A stretch of 64,000 bases of DNA from Pseudoscleropodium purum (GCA_963969395.1 OZ017802.1:17577410-17641409), one strand, 5' to 3'. Counted from the first letter of the stretch, positions 35,481-47,843 are shown. Notes: generated by a model not told the origin, from the sequence alone. Numbers and translations: made by a program.

Positions 35481-37066
35481 TTATTGACCGATGCCTCTTC
35501 CTTGTACTCCAATGAACGGACCACCTCTGCAGTTTCCGTGATATCCACTCAGTGCACCTCCTTGTCCATAGCTTGAACCTCCAAAAGGAGGAGGAGGAAC
35601 CGGAGTAGTAGGCTCTGATCCTCTTTCATTTGAAGCCCCATAATAAAAGGCCCCATGATGCCCGTATGAATTACTTCTAGTTGATCCCGGATAGTATTTG
35701 GCGCTTCCGTAAAGAGAGCAACTATACTGCAGGGTTACATGACTTCCTCCACTACCTTCGGAGCCCACTTGAGTGGGCGTCGTATAATATGAACCAGATC
35801 CACTAGACCTACCATAGTGCGTTTTGCCATAGCTACTTGCTCCACCTTGAGAGCCAATTTCAGGGGGAGTGCCATAATGAGAACCAACTGCACTTGAATC
35901 ACCATAATGTGTGGATCCATAGTTCCCTCTTCCACCTTCATATCTATTTTGAGGATCGTAACCAGAATATGAACCACCTCTTCCTTATTCAGATCCTCGC
36001 GTTCCATATTCACATCCGTAGGACCCACCATGCCTATCTTGCCGTCCACGATCTTGAACAAGGTTGACGAATGTCAACGTCCACCCCAAAATAGCGTCCG
36101 TTTTCCGGACGTCTGGAAGCACGGATGCTAGCGGACGCAGTGTCCTGACCGCCGTCGGAAAGTGGACGGGCGGGGCGGGGCGGATGGGCGGGGCGGACGG
36201 ACGGGGCAGACGGCCCGAGGCGGACGCTCAGATCGTGCGGACTAGATCAGTCCGCACGTCGATCGGACGGCCGTAATCGGGTGGACGGACGGGCGGACGG
36301 GGCGGACGGGGCGGACGCTGCGTCCGTCGGGACGCGGATGTCAGCGGACGCTGCAGATACAACGTCTGCGTCCGGACGTCGTATCAACCCTGATCTTGAA
36401 GGCTTCTGCATGTTGCCTTTTGCATTTGTTGTTCGAATTCAATTCGTTCTTGTTCTTCTACCTGCTCGTGCCTAACTCCAAATGTGACAGGCGCTTGCAT
36501 ATCATCGTCATCATCGTCATCTGTCCACGCATCTTCAGCATCTCGTAGAACAACTGAAGGTTGTTGTAAATAACCTGGATTGGACCACTTTGGTATGCAA
36601 TCGCTTGCGCCCCTCCACTGTGTATCTATAACAACATTCGTGCGCATATAGTTCTCTACATTGCGACCTGTAGCGGTACGCCAATCCACATTCTTGTGGA
36701 GTACAATCTCTGTTCAAACCATTGCCATAACATTATAATTCATTATATTTGGTTTGGCGTTTTTAATGCCAAGAACTCGATGCACTTATGTGTATTGTTG
36801 TTTGAAGTGCTCACTTTGGCACGTAGACATTTGTCCTTCCCAACGTGGCACTTGGTGCTCTACACGTTCACGTCGCCAAAGTTTTTAAATGTGAGTCATT
36901 TTCACATACTTCTTGCACATTGAGCAATCCCACACTCTTGTTGGTTCCTCTTCCCATCCCGGTTCACCCATGCACAATGGATCGGCTCAAGCATTCCAAT
37001 CGAACAATTGGGGTCTTCCCTTTGACCCTTTCGACTACTTTTTTTGGGTGTTATGTCTTTCGGCAT
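35481..37066 (-). pseudogene. hAT transposase remnant: BED-like start and GY-rich tail
   Basis: The minus-strand ATG at 37066 opens MPKDITPKKSSRKGQRED followed by a Cys-bearing segment (EPIHCAWVNRDGKRNQQECG, CAR) that looks like a BED zinc finger, then stops and shifts. From about 36690 a good frame reads VDWRTATGRNVENYMRTN, DTQWRGASDCIPKWSNPGY, AEDAWTDDDDDDD, FGVRHEQVEEQERIEFEQQ, interrupted by a 334-bp MITE. Beyond the MITE it continues in frame QDRGRQDRHGGSYG and then a long Gly/Tyr/Ser-rich tail to IGQ, stop. The hAT catalytic core and dimerisation domain, normally several hundred residues between these parts, are missing, and stops occur (one within the tail at GSE-stop-GRGG). This is an internally deleted, inactive transposase. 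The family call rests on the element ends and on the BED plus acidic C-terminal pattern. Confidence 0.6.
36059..36392 (+). mobile_element. Short hAT derivative (334 bp) in the transposase tail
   Basis: The left end is CAAGGTTGACGAATG, the right end GTATCAACCCTG. The target duplication ATCTTGAA is perfect (36051-36058 and 36393-36400). It lies in opposite orientation to the copy at 33212. Setting aside the insert and one 8-mer rejoins the tail frame without a shift, which confirms the boundaries. Confidence 0.92.
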
Positions 37067-37269
37067 GATGAAGCCGTAGCAAAGAGAATGAAACAATTAG
37101 AAAGTTTAAGAACCAAAATTTTGATTTAATTAATTAATTAAAATTTTACAAGCGTGAACTTTGTGAAAATTTGTAACAATCTCACAACAATCATTCACTC
37201 AAAGCGGAAGGGGTGTGCAGAGCTTCCAAGGCACTGGTCCGCCCACTCCAAAAGAGAACAATTGTTCGG

Positions 37270-37520
37270 AATGAGCCGTCCGCCTCCCCATATATATATA
37301 TATGTGGACGCCCCGAGGCGGACATCCAGATCATGTGGACCACATCAGTCTGCGTGTCAATCGGACGGCCGTACCGGGCCGGACGGGGCGGACGAGTATC
37401 AAAGTGGACACTGGATCGGGCGGACGGGGCAGACGGGGCGGACTGGGCGAACGGGTATGGGGGCAGACGGGGCGGACAAGGCGGACGCCGAATCGAGCGG
37501 ACAGGGCGGACGGCTCACCT
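37270..37520. repeat. CG-rich GGGCGGAC array with TATA-like run, upstream of transposase
   Basis: Tandem-like GGGGCGGAC, GGCAGACGG and GGACGGGG words fill the segment. Between 37283 and 37301 a run of alternating AT flanked by CG-rich DNA forms a TATA-like site on either strand. It is about 225 bp before the minus-strand ATG at 37066. Confidence 0.55.
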
Positions 37521-39904
37521 TAAACCCTAAACCCAATGAAGCAAATTGTTCTTTTTTCAAAATCTCACGATATAGATGTTTAACCCCTAAAGTTCTTTTC
37601 ACTAAAAGCACTTCAAAACTGCCATTAGTAGTGCAAATACCAAGTCTTAGAAGAAAAATACTTTGGGGCATATGTAACCATAGGATCTTGTAGTAAATTA
37701 GTTGGAAAAGATGTGGAAAAAATTTTAGACAAATCCACCATTTGGATTGTAAGATATTAGATGTTGAATGTTTCATTTAATGGGGCTACTCAATTATATC
37801 TATTAATGAACAATTGGTAGGCTAACAAACCTAACTTAGCATGTATTTTATTATTTGTTGCAATTGTTTTAGGAATATTATAACATAACACTATTATAAT
37901 ATTCTTATAAATGATATAGTACTAAATCATTTCAAAATCAACAACATTTGAACACAATCTATCAATCTTGTCTTCCATACTCCTTTAATGATATATATAT
38001 ACATACATAAAATATATTAGATAAATCAACATGAACAAATTAATGATTATATATTTCATAGATCTATTCTTCATCAATCAAATAAGAGTGCATGTGCAAA
38101 TATAGACAAAGATGGTTTCTCCATTTGTTCCCCTAAAATAGATAAACAAATAGAGAAAGATATGAAGTGAATGTTACTTGGAGAATTAGAGGGAAAGAAA
38201 TTGAAGTACTCAATTGCATTTTATTAAATTGGAAAATTGTATGTAGATGGCATGAATTAATCTTCATAGATGCTAAACTCATATGAGTTGCATTTCAATA
38301 TTTATGATTTATGCAATTGATTGAATTGAAAGCTCTTGTAATTACATTTTCAAATTTTCGATTCAATCATTCAAATTTGCAAGAGTGATTTATGATAGAT
38401 TTATAACTTTAAATGTGAAAGCATTCAATGCCTTTATGCGTTTGTTCATCAATATATTAATTTTAAATAAATAATATATATTTTTTATAACATATGCATA
38501 AACCATTGCATTAAAAAAAACAAAAATTAAGAGCCAAGCCAAATAGGCTGGTCAAATGAAGAGAACAAAAGAACAAGAGCCCTACGAGACAGAAAGCAAA
38601 GGAAAAAAATGAAAATATCAAAAGGATTCAAAAGAAGGAGCAAGATGCATTCTTGCAAGACCGTAGAATACATAATGATTTCAAAATCCAAACACAAATA
38701 TATTTTTTATTTCAATGAGAGTCAAAAATGAACTACCCTGCTCTCAAAGATTGTACAATGTACACGTTATACAAAATGAACATATAACAGAAAGAGTAGA
38801 AGACATCTTTTATCATGATTGAAAACTGAAATGATTTTTTCTTTCTATGTAGAATATTTTATGAAATGTAACAATGTATCTAATTATCATAGTAATTGGT
38901 AGAAATCTTTGTGCAATACATAGAAACATTTCATTCATGTGGAGTTTTTTCATTTATTTAGGATTAAAATTGAAGTATTATACTCTACAAAGTACAAACC
39001 AAAAACAATACCATATACCTAAGTTCAAAAATTTGCAATTGTTTTGTGAATTCATTTTGAAAACTCAAACGAAGAAATATTTTATAATCAATATCTTGTT
39101 CATTTGAATCATTTCAAAATTTGAATTCCGAATTCAATTCCTATTTATAATAGAAATTATGTTTGTCAATTTTTTAGATCTTTTAACAATGAACCCTCTT
39201 TTTTAAAATTAATATTTAAAAACATCTGAAATAAGAATATTGGAATTACCCTTCAAAATAAATATAGCACATGTATAAGTGTATAATGTATTCTACTCAA
39301 CTAACTCAAGTAACGAATTTTTCTATGTTTTTAAGGAAAAATATAGCCATACATGATTTGAAAGTTAAAACATTGATTCTTTTTCTTTGTTTTCAAATCT
39401 AATCAAAATTTCATTAAAAAATATGAAAGACTCGATGTTCATTTGAAGATCGTGATGCACTTTTAATGAAAAATCACAACCTTTCATTAAATATCATGAG
39501 GTTGAAATCCATTAAACTGTTATTCTAATTATGTATTGGGGCCTTTTTTAAAAATTTCATTTGCTTACTATGAAAAAGGAATTGATTATTTCTGCAAAAC
39601 ATTTGATTTCCTAATGAATTTAAAAAAAATTCCCACCATCTTCAGATCTGCTCAAAACCTATTTAGAGGGATAATATCAGTAAATAATCCAAACATATTC
39701 AACTTAACCACATTCCCCTCATTCGTAAAACAATTTAGGGGAGAAAAGAAAAGGTTTAGGGTAATTAGGATAGAAGGTTTAGGGTTTACATTTTTTTTTT
39801 AAAAAAAATGATAAATCAATTATATTGATCCTCATTTAGCAGTGATTATTAGGCTGTTTTATTTTTGAAATGTTACTGCTCTTTTTGAATAATAATGGCC
39901 TCAT
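37521..39904. other. AT-rich spacer inside the hAT element
   Basis: More than 2 kb of very AT-rich sequence without a convincing frame on either strand. Given the missing transposase core, it may be foreign filler acquired by the element. A TTTAGGG-like pair occurs at about 39757-39787. Confidence 0.5.
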
Positions 39905-40120
39905 AGGATGCACCAATGGACAACTGGGCGGACGCCGTCGAAAGGCGGACAATGCGGACGGGGCGGTCGGTCGGGGCGGTCGGACGGGGCGACGGGCGGA
40001 CGGCGCGTCCACTGCCGAAGCGGACGTCATCGGTCCGTGCGGCGGATGCGAGGTTCGGGGCCGCTGCGCGCGGTCCGGGGCAAGTCCGGTGGCGGACAAC
40101 CTCTAAGTCCGGCGGCGGCC
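39905..40120. repeat. CG-rich GGACGG array upstream of the RING cargo gene
   Basis: Dense GGGCGGACG, GGACGGGGCGG and CGGTCGG words, with GC well above 70 percent by eye inside AT-rich DNA. It ends immediately before a TATA box at 40123 and about 220 bp before the start codon at 40342. Confidence 0.6.
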
Positions 40121-40122
40121 GG

Positions 40123-40130
40123 CTATAAAG
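40123..40130 (+). promoter_or_regulatory. TATA box of the RING cargo gene
   Basis: CTATAAAG sits between the CG-rich array and the gene, about 212 bp before the ATG at 40342, in the context GGCCGGCTATAAAGGTGG. It is a good plant TATA match; transcription itself is not shown. Confidence 0.5.
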
Positions 40131-40341
40131 GTGGAGTGACTTTCATTTCTTCTCACTTCAATTCTCTTTCGGTGCCAAGTTGGATGTGCTACTATTGCTT
40201 TATGCGCTAGTTGCTCCTATGGGGTGGAGAGTTGGGGTCCTCTATCTTTTGTTACTGTGTTACGGTTGATGCCATCACTTTTGACTATCACGTGAGATTT
40301 TTCTATTCACTTCAATTGGTTATTGAATCCAATTGACATTC

Positions 40342-43300
40342 ATGAACGGCGAAGGTGATCGAAATATTGATGGGGTGACTCCGGGAAGCGAAGCCAAGAA
40401 AAAGAGCAAAGTGAAGGGGGCTTCACATGACCTTCGGCTTGACATTTTAAATGACCCTACAATTAAAGCAGAGAGCGGGTGGAAAGATGAAGATGTGGAG
40501 TATTGGACATAAAAAATGTACAGGACCTATGTTAAAATGTACCACATTGACAAGTTGTGGCCTCAGGAGTCGCACAAGAGTCATACACGGGATTTTTGTT
40601 GTAAACCATGGACTTGCAACAACAAACATTTTGTCCATCGATTTGAGGAGGTGTGGTGTGTTCTATTCAAAAAGAAGCGCAGAAGCAAAGGCTATATTAA
40701 TTATAGCGTGGCGTGTATGGTTTACGCTAAACTTATATTAGAGCGCAAGATCGAGTGGAGTACGTTTCCGACAACAACAACAACTTGCCCACTTCTACTT
40801 GAAGCCAATCAAAAGGACATTCCCGACTTGTACAATTCAAAGGGAGAAACAGAAAAAATATTAAAAAATACTATTGAGGTGAAAACAGATGGTGTGGAGA
40901 AAGCCTCAAATGTTGAAGAATTACGGTCTGTACAATTTCCAACAAAAGCAATCAATGAAAGCTCTTCGAAAAATGTGGGGAAAGATGTGGAGAAAGATGT
41001 AGAGGCGCAGGAAGGTGAAGTCTTTTCCACAGCTCCAACACGTTTGACCTTTACACCAAATGTTGCGGCACAAACGCAAACGGAGTTTGTAAACGAAGGC
41101 AAGGTTTGCACGGAACGCGGGGAGACTTCAAAAAGTAAAGTAGACGAAGTCTTGGTGGAGAAAGTGGCAAAGGCTAATGCTACAATTGATAGTTTGATAG
41201 CCAACAATTGTTTTGATAGTTTGGTCTACAAATCTCCGCCTATGCATCAAGCTGTTGAATCTAGTCCAGCGTTAAGTTTAGAAGACAAAGTACATACGCC
41301 TCGTGGACAAGGTGTGACATTTGATAATATATCTTCATTATGGAATTCAGAGCGTAAAAGGCGGGCAGAGAAGTTTTCGTTTACAGCGTCATTGCCGAGT
41401 CCTCTACATCGAACCTTGCAAGACATGTCCAATTCAAAACAATTCGAAAATCTTTTGAAGCTCTCGGTTCAGTTTGCTAACCTTTATGAAGAAATAGGCG
41501 GATCGTCTAACCCCGATGATGGTGCTACTGTTGTTCCAATGAGTCCACTTATAGATCCAAAGAATGTTGTACATATACTTGATACAACTTTCAAGATGAC
41601 GATGTCAACTGAATTTTTAGCGAAAGTTGCTCCGACTTTTATGAATTTGGCCAAGAAATTTTCTTTCATGGCACTAGAGATGTTGAAAGGTGTTATAGCA
41701 TTTCAGAATCTCACGAAGACTTTCGGACCACTTTTCGAAGAAAGAGATGTTCACATACTACAATTGCTGGAATATGAGAAGAAAATTGTTGACCTTGGAG
41801 GAGTGGAAGCAAGGTGCAAAGTGTTGGAGTTGAAATTAAAAACTTCGGAAAGTGAGGTTGAACATTTAAATCAACAATCATCGAGGCAAATGGAGGAATT
41901 GATGAAGATGCGTAAACGGATTGCAAAATTACAAGGGACCTCCAAGAATCCAAGTGAGGTTGCAATCTCACCAGTGATTGTACTCGGAGACAGTCAAGAG
42001 ACTCAAGAGAGTGAAGATAAGCTCTCTCTTCCTTTTGATAAGGCCGAAGTAAGCGACAACCCTACCATTGTGAATGTACAAGAAAGTCACGACATGAGCA
42101 TGTTAAAAGCGACACAACAACCATCAATGGAAAAGTTTTCATCCGTTTACGTGAATGCGGAGACGCAAACGGAGAGTTGTGACTTTGAAGAGTTGAAGCA
42201 TAAATTGGAGGAGGCAATTGAAGCAAAAGGAATTGTTGAATCCAAGTTGAATCGATTGCAATTGTGCTTGGATTTGAAGAAGTTTATGCCATCTAGCGGC
42301 TTGGAGTCTCGATGGTTAGCATGGGTACAAAGACTCCAAGATAGACCCTTTGTAGTATCTCGAGCAATGGCAGGTCTTCAAACATTGGCAATGGAGTCGA
42401 ATGAAAATTGCGATGCCATTCAAAGCTCTTTGAGTTGGTTCAAGATTATGTTTGACCAACATTCTTTTAAGGGATATACGGAGATCACATGTTGGGGAGA
42501 CATGGATGCCATGTTTGAGCGGTTAAACCACACAAAGAAGGACCAAGCTCCACCTATCAATTGGGCCTTGGAAGTAGAGGAAGGATGGGTCCCTTACAAC
42601 ACACTTTCAGCACACATCAATGTGAAAGACAAGCGAGTGGTGCATGCTTGTGATCCAACCTCTCCAATCTTGGATGGTTGTTGTAGCCTTTACCAAGGCC
42701 TCTTTAGATTGGAAGGTGTAATAACCATGGGCCAATGTCGCCACACTTTCCATGTCACTTGTATTGTGAAAGCATCACTCATTCGTTCGGTGTGTGCCGA
42801 GTGTCGTAGTCCATTGAGTGCTAGGTTCTACGAAATGTTTGGTATCTTGGAAGCTATGCCTCCAGGCCACGAGTACAATTGTTGGAATCTTCCTCTTGAT
42901 CAAGTGTCATACAAATTCCAAAATTATCAACATTGGAGGACACCAATCCGGTGGAATGCAAATGAACAGAGGTATGATTTGTACGAGGAATCTCAGCAAC
43001 CATTGGATTTGGATGTGTGGATGATTCACAATAGAGAGGTGGAATTGCGGGCTTGAAGAATCGTAGATGACGCAGCCCGTGAAATGTTTTGGCGCAACAT
43101 GGAGGGACATTGGAGCTTGTAACACGAAAAGTTCTTTTGTTTTCCAGATAAAAAAGTGGAGAGAGGACCAAAAGACAGTTGGGTGGAGGTGAACCATGGA
43201 AAAGAGTTTGATGAGCAGTATAAAGCATACGACCACACCCTCGTAGGTAGGGCCCTTCTATTGTTGAAGTTGGAAGAGGCTGCAAAAGTTCGTGCTGTCT

Positions 43301-43794
43301 ACGATACAAATGGACAAACAAGCACAAGACATTCATCTGTAGATGTGGTAGCAGCATTTGATAGGCGCATTAGCGATATTATAGGGCATTGGAAGGCTTT
43401 CCTATTGGATGGAAACTGGTTCACAGTATGGCAAGGGAAAGGAGATGATGAAGTTGTTCAAGCGATGGTAGATCGTGTAGAGAGCAACTTGAGAATCTTG
43501 AAGGCAGACGAAGTCGATTTATCACCAAAAAGAAAACAAAAAAGGAAGCGTAAAGAAGACGATGACTTCTCTCCAGAAACCAAGAAACAATTTCATAAGG
43601 TGGACATCGAAGTTCAATCTGGAGGGCGAATAGTCCGTCCAAGTCAACAACGGTCAACTCATCAATCATTTGTTAAACTCCTCGGTACAACAGATTTTCC
43701 TTTTGTTTTGGGAGAAGGTAGTGGTCCATTCAGTGGAAAGAAGGATTTGAGAAGAATTTTGTTTTTTAAAAACAATGGTCCTTTCATTGTTTAA
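40342..43794 (+). pseudogene. Cargo gene, about 1150 codons: coiled coil and RING-H2 finger
   Basis: One frame runs from ATG 40342 (MNGEGDRNIDGVTPGSEAKK) to the stop at 43794, broken only by TAA 40510-40512, TGA 43054-43056 and TAA 43120-43122. The N-terminal part has a conserved-looking Cys/Trp block (DFCCKPWTCNNKHF). The middle is low-complexity and acidic, then helical (FANLYEEIGGSSNPDD; FLAKVAPTFMNLAKKFSF) with a coiled coil (EVEHLNQQSSRQMEELMKMR). Codons for GQCRHTFHVTCI and SVCAECRSPL near 42730-42820 form a RING-H2 finger with an upstream Cys set (HACDPTSP, GCC). RING-H2 proteins are usually ubiquitin ligases. The tail carries a basic patch (KRKQKRKRKEDDD). No transposase motif is seen. 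The otherwise open frame suggests recent inactivation or stop suppression. The parent family is unknown to me. Confidence 0.65.
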
Positions 43795-44044
43795 AAACAA
43801 AAAAGAATGTGAAAGATTTAGATCTTAAAAAGATCGTATAGGATTCAATAGTGATATTGGAACTATATTTTCATGTATTTTGTTTATACATATATATTTA
43901 TATATAAAGATGCTATATTTTCATTTGCGTATAAAAATATTTTTATATGTACATCTTATTTTACATGGATGCATTCATTTCTGATTGTGTAACATTCAAA
44001 TTACATAACAATATAAAATTTTCTAATGACTAATGGCAATGCGA

Positions 44045-44194
44045 AGTCTGCCCCGTCCGCCTTGTCCCTCCGCCCCGCCCCGCTCGTCCGCCTTCCGACG
44101 GCGGGAGGGATGCTACGTCCACTAGCGTCCATGCGTCCGGACGTCTAGAAAACGGACGCTATTTTGGGGCGGATGTTGAGATTCGTCAACCCTA
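44045..44194. repeat. Right subterminal CG-rich zone of the hAT element
   Basis: CCGTCCGCC-type words, then AAACGGACGCTATTTTGGGGC and the terminal repeat. The same block ends the 33212 derivative and, in reverse, opens those at 36059 and 48004. Confidence 0.75.
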
Positions 44195-44202
44195 GTGTAG
44201 AA

Positions 44203-44693
44203 TAACTTTTTTTTTTAACTTTGAAATAGAAAAAGTTGTGAAAACAAATTAACTTTTATATCCAAATTTTTTTTTGAGATTTTGAGGCTCCAATTAAAAG
44301 TTATAAACAAATTTCAAAGAGGATTTGGAAGGGACATTTTCTTGGACATTCAATTTAAATATCTTGTCATCTTCAAATTATCTCATGCTTTTTGAGGATA
44401 TATGATGGATAATGGATTTCAATATAAAAATGACATCTCCACCCTATATTCCCACAAAAACAAGTGAAGCAATTCCTTATTGGATCATCAAGTATTTTTT
44501 TTTATGGCAAATGGGTAAATGTCAAATAAAATATTGATAACCAAGTACTAGCTGTGCTACTTTCATGAAAGCTAAACATGGTGAAGAGAGAGCAACATAA
44601 GAAGGGAACTTTATTCAATTACATATTATACTAATTGTTAGAGTAATTGTATTGGAATTAGAGGCATAACTATTACAATCCACATCATAGCTA
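44203..44693. repeat. Remainder of the interrupted duplicate (matches 12820-13130 and 13740-13851)
   Basis: After the hAT element the sequence resumes as AACTTTGAAATAGAAAAAG, matching 12833 onward. Relative to the first copy, about 540 bp (13200-13737) are missing near 44578. Homology ends near CACATCATAGCT at 44693. Confidence 0.75.
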
Positions 44694-47600
44694 TGTGTCT
44701 ACATCAAGAATTCTATCAATAAAAAGAAACCATTAATTGAGGCTCTAATCATTTCTAATCTCAAATGCATGATTTTAAAGAATGACTATCATACAACTGC
44801 ATGAGGAATTGAGCACGCTCACATCATTGTAGGTCAAAAACATTGATTACTCCATTCGAGTTGTATATTAATGATGATTAGTCATGGTGTAAGTGGTCAC
44901 TACAAACATTTCTAGTAGTGTTAATGAGTTGTACAAGAAAGATTTCTCTTCTTATTTAAAGAGAAATTTGGAGAAGAAAAGAAGTTTGTTTGAAAAAAAA
45001 TAGAGAAAGACCACACTACAATTTAAAAGTGATGGAAATGAAGTAAGCTCAGTTGAAAGGAACACATTCATAGTTTGATACTAAATATCTTATTTTTTTT
45101 TACTTTTACTTAGGTATTCAAATTGAATGGAGACATTTGAAGAAAAAACTTCATTTTAGAAAAGAATATATATACTACCATAAGGGAACCAATTGCAAGG
45201 ACTTGAAAAGATTCTTTCATATTTTTTTCCTTGATAAGAAGTTTGAATTTTGATTGAGGTATTTTTTGGTTGTTGCAAGGGAAGTTAGAAATTTGTGGAC
45301 ACTAGACTATAAGATGTCTATATCCAAGTGCCTTTCATATTGTATTTTAGGCAACAAGTAACTAGACAATGATGGCTTTGTAGAGTAGCAGTTACTGCCA
45401 CTTTTCAATGTATTGTTGTAACACTTTGTGTTACATTGCACTAAGATTTCAAAATTTCAAAATTTTAATTTCCAACCCCCCTTTTTGTAATTTTCAAAAA
45501 TCATTTGTTTGACAATCAATATGGGACAATTCATCCCATATCTATACCTAGTACTGTATCCATATCTAGTATCCATATTCAATACATATTTGTATATGAT
45601 ATTGTATTCATATTTAATATTCAATACATAGTTGTATATAGTATTGTATCTATATTCAATATTCGTATTCAGTATTTAGTACATATTCATATATAGTATT
45701 GTATCCATATTCAATATTTCATACCTAGGTGGTTCAAATTAAATCTCAGAAGATCAATGGCTTGTGATTTTTTGAGAAATCAACAACAATTTCAAGGGTA
45801 AACATTTTATTTTTTGTAAAAATCAATGGCTTGTAGGTTTTTGAAGAGAGGGGAAGGGGCAACTAATGCAAACCAAGGTGGTATGCCTCTTTTTAGTGCA
45901 TTGTATGTAGCACTAGATCACTTTTGAATTAGATAGCTATACAAACTCCCTTGGAATAACTTTGTCCAAAAGCTTTTAAAATCTATTTTATACATGAAGC
46001 TAATGTTTTGGTGAAGAATACTGGCATGTAGCCATCTTCATCTTATATAGAATTGGTTGGATTGCTTGTGACATGTCATTTGACTCATTGCTATTTGGTA
46101 TTTGCAATTTGACCCTCCAACTTTGAACTATCCACCAAATGGATGATGAATGCTATAGTAAAAACATTTTGTCTTCTTACTATGCACTTTGGGAGCCTCA
46201 TTGAAGATATTCACAATATATATTAATGAAAATATAAAAGAATGTTATACAAATGGAGCATTTAGGGGTTAAATGTATAATATGTTTAGGTTCTCCCACA
46301 ATAATGATTGATAAATAGACTGTAACATTTACCTTCCAAAAGAGATGATATGAACTTGATTAGTGGAAGGTTAAACATTTAACATTAGTATTAGCAAGTA
46401 TCTTATGCTTAAACTAATTAATGAATCTTCAATAGTTTGTTGGGTTTTTTGTATAACCAAGATGCTTTTGTGATATCATTAACTCCAAAAGGACTCAATG
46501 TGTCGTTCACAAAAAATACCCAAAACTCCCATTTTCTAGTGCATTGAGCATACTTGAAATATAAAAACATCTTCCAAAATTTTAACCAGAAATCTTTGTA
46601 CTAGACTTCCTTATGAATGTGTTGAAATTTTTTAGTCATTTGACTATGTAAATTGCAAGATTAGAGTATTTGAAATTTGAAAAAAAGAAATTTGTCAAAT
46701 AAAGTAAGCATTGTTTGACTCTATTTTGTAGAAAAAGAATCATTATACAACTTTGGAAATAAATACTAGTGGATAGGTAGTAAAATCATTTACTTGCGTG
46801 CCACTTTTCAAAGATACTAGAGTTGTCTAACATACCCCAAAATCATTTTGCACTAAGAGGAGATCTAAAAAAACCAACTTCATGAGCAGGATTTCAATTG
46901 TTTTTAGAGTATACTTTTTTTTTCAAAATCAAGTTATAAGAATAGAAATTTCTTTAAATCTCATGAATTTGCACTAAAATTTGAGCTATTGGTTCTAAAA
47001 TTGTTCAATAACTTTCATTTTTAATGCATTGAGTGAAAATTGGAATTTTTTCTTTTCTTTTTGACATCCACTATTTTCCTATACTAATGAAAGAATGTGT
47101 GGAAAGAATCTCAATCCCTATCACTCTATGGATTGCTAGATATAAGTATTCAAAATTTATGAGGAAAATTCACAATTTGCCTAACAGCTCTAATATTATA
47201 CATTGCTGATTGCTCAATGTACACCTAAACTTTCAAGCCCCTAAAACTTTTGATTTAGGCTTCTCATTTTATACAACTACACATATTTTATATAGCTAAT
47301 ACAATCACATATCTTGAGTAAGAATTTCACTTACAAATTCTATTAAAAAATGACTTCATTTGAACCTACTAGAGCCTTCAAATTGATTCATAGCTTGAGC
47401 CTCTTGTCTTTTTAAAGTTAAGATAGGACCATCCAATTTTCATTATCTTTTTATCTAGAAATGAGCCTTACACAATCTACAAAAAAAATCAACACTTGTT
47501 CTAAAATGTCAAAAGTATAGACTTAGGAATTAGGGCACAAATTTAGAAACTCACCCAATTCAAGTTTGGCCATTTATGCTATTACTTACAATATTTAAAT

Positions 47601-47843
47601 ATCGTTCTTGGATTTTGTGCCACATTAGAAGTAATTTGTCTTTTGGTGATTAAAAAATGAGAGCTTCCTACCTCACAATATTGTTTGCTTGAAAGATTTG
47701 ATTTATTTATTGTAATTCTAATTTATTGAAATTTATACCATCCTCTTTTTTGTTGATCTCATCTTCCATGCAGAAAAAAGGTAGAAGAATTAGGTCTTTG
47801 ATTGTCAATTCTTCATCAATTTGGAATTGCCTATCATTTATTC
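44694..47843. other. AT-rich intergenic DNA
   Basis: No gene is supported. Apart from the tandem repeat at 45540-45725 nothing structured was noticed. Confidence 0.45.
45540..45725 (+). repeat. AT-rich tandem repeat, about 55-65 bp unit
   Basis: Units made of CATATTCAATA-CATA-TTGTATATAGTATTGTATC recur about three times with small indels. Confidence 0.7.

Larger units (their letters stand above)
32025..44194. mobile_element. 12.17-kb hAT element carrying transposase remnants and cargo genes
   Basis: The left end is CAGGGTTGACACAACGTCC, the right end GATTCGTCAACCCTA, giving terminal inverted repeats of the hAT form. The 8-mer GTGTAGAA flanks both sides exactly (32017-32024 and 44195-44202). 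The paralogous site at 12810-12823 lacks the element. Subterminal regions (32025-32190 and 44045-44194) are rich in CCGTCC/GGACGG words. Inside are a kinase-like pseudogene (minus), a transposase remnant (minus), a coiled-coil/RING gene (plus), three internal CG-rich arrays and two short derivatives of the same family. The transposase lacks its catalytic core, so movement now would need help from another copy. The exact flanks suggest insertion after the duplication that formed the host repeat. Confidence 0.9.

Noticed and set aside
36059..36392. First considered Mutator-type because of an apparent 9-bp flank (GATCTTGAA)
   Set aside because: With symmetric ends CAGGGTTGA/TCAACCCTG the duplication is 8 bp, which fits hAT. 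The same holds at 32017 and 44195.
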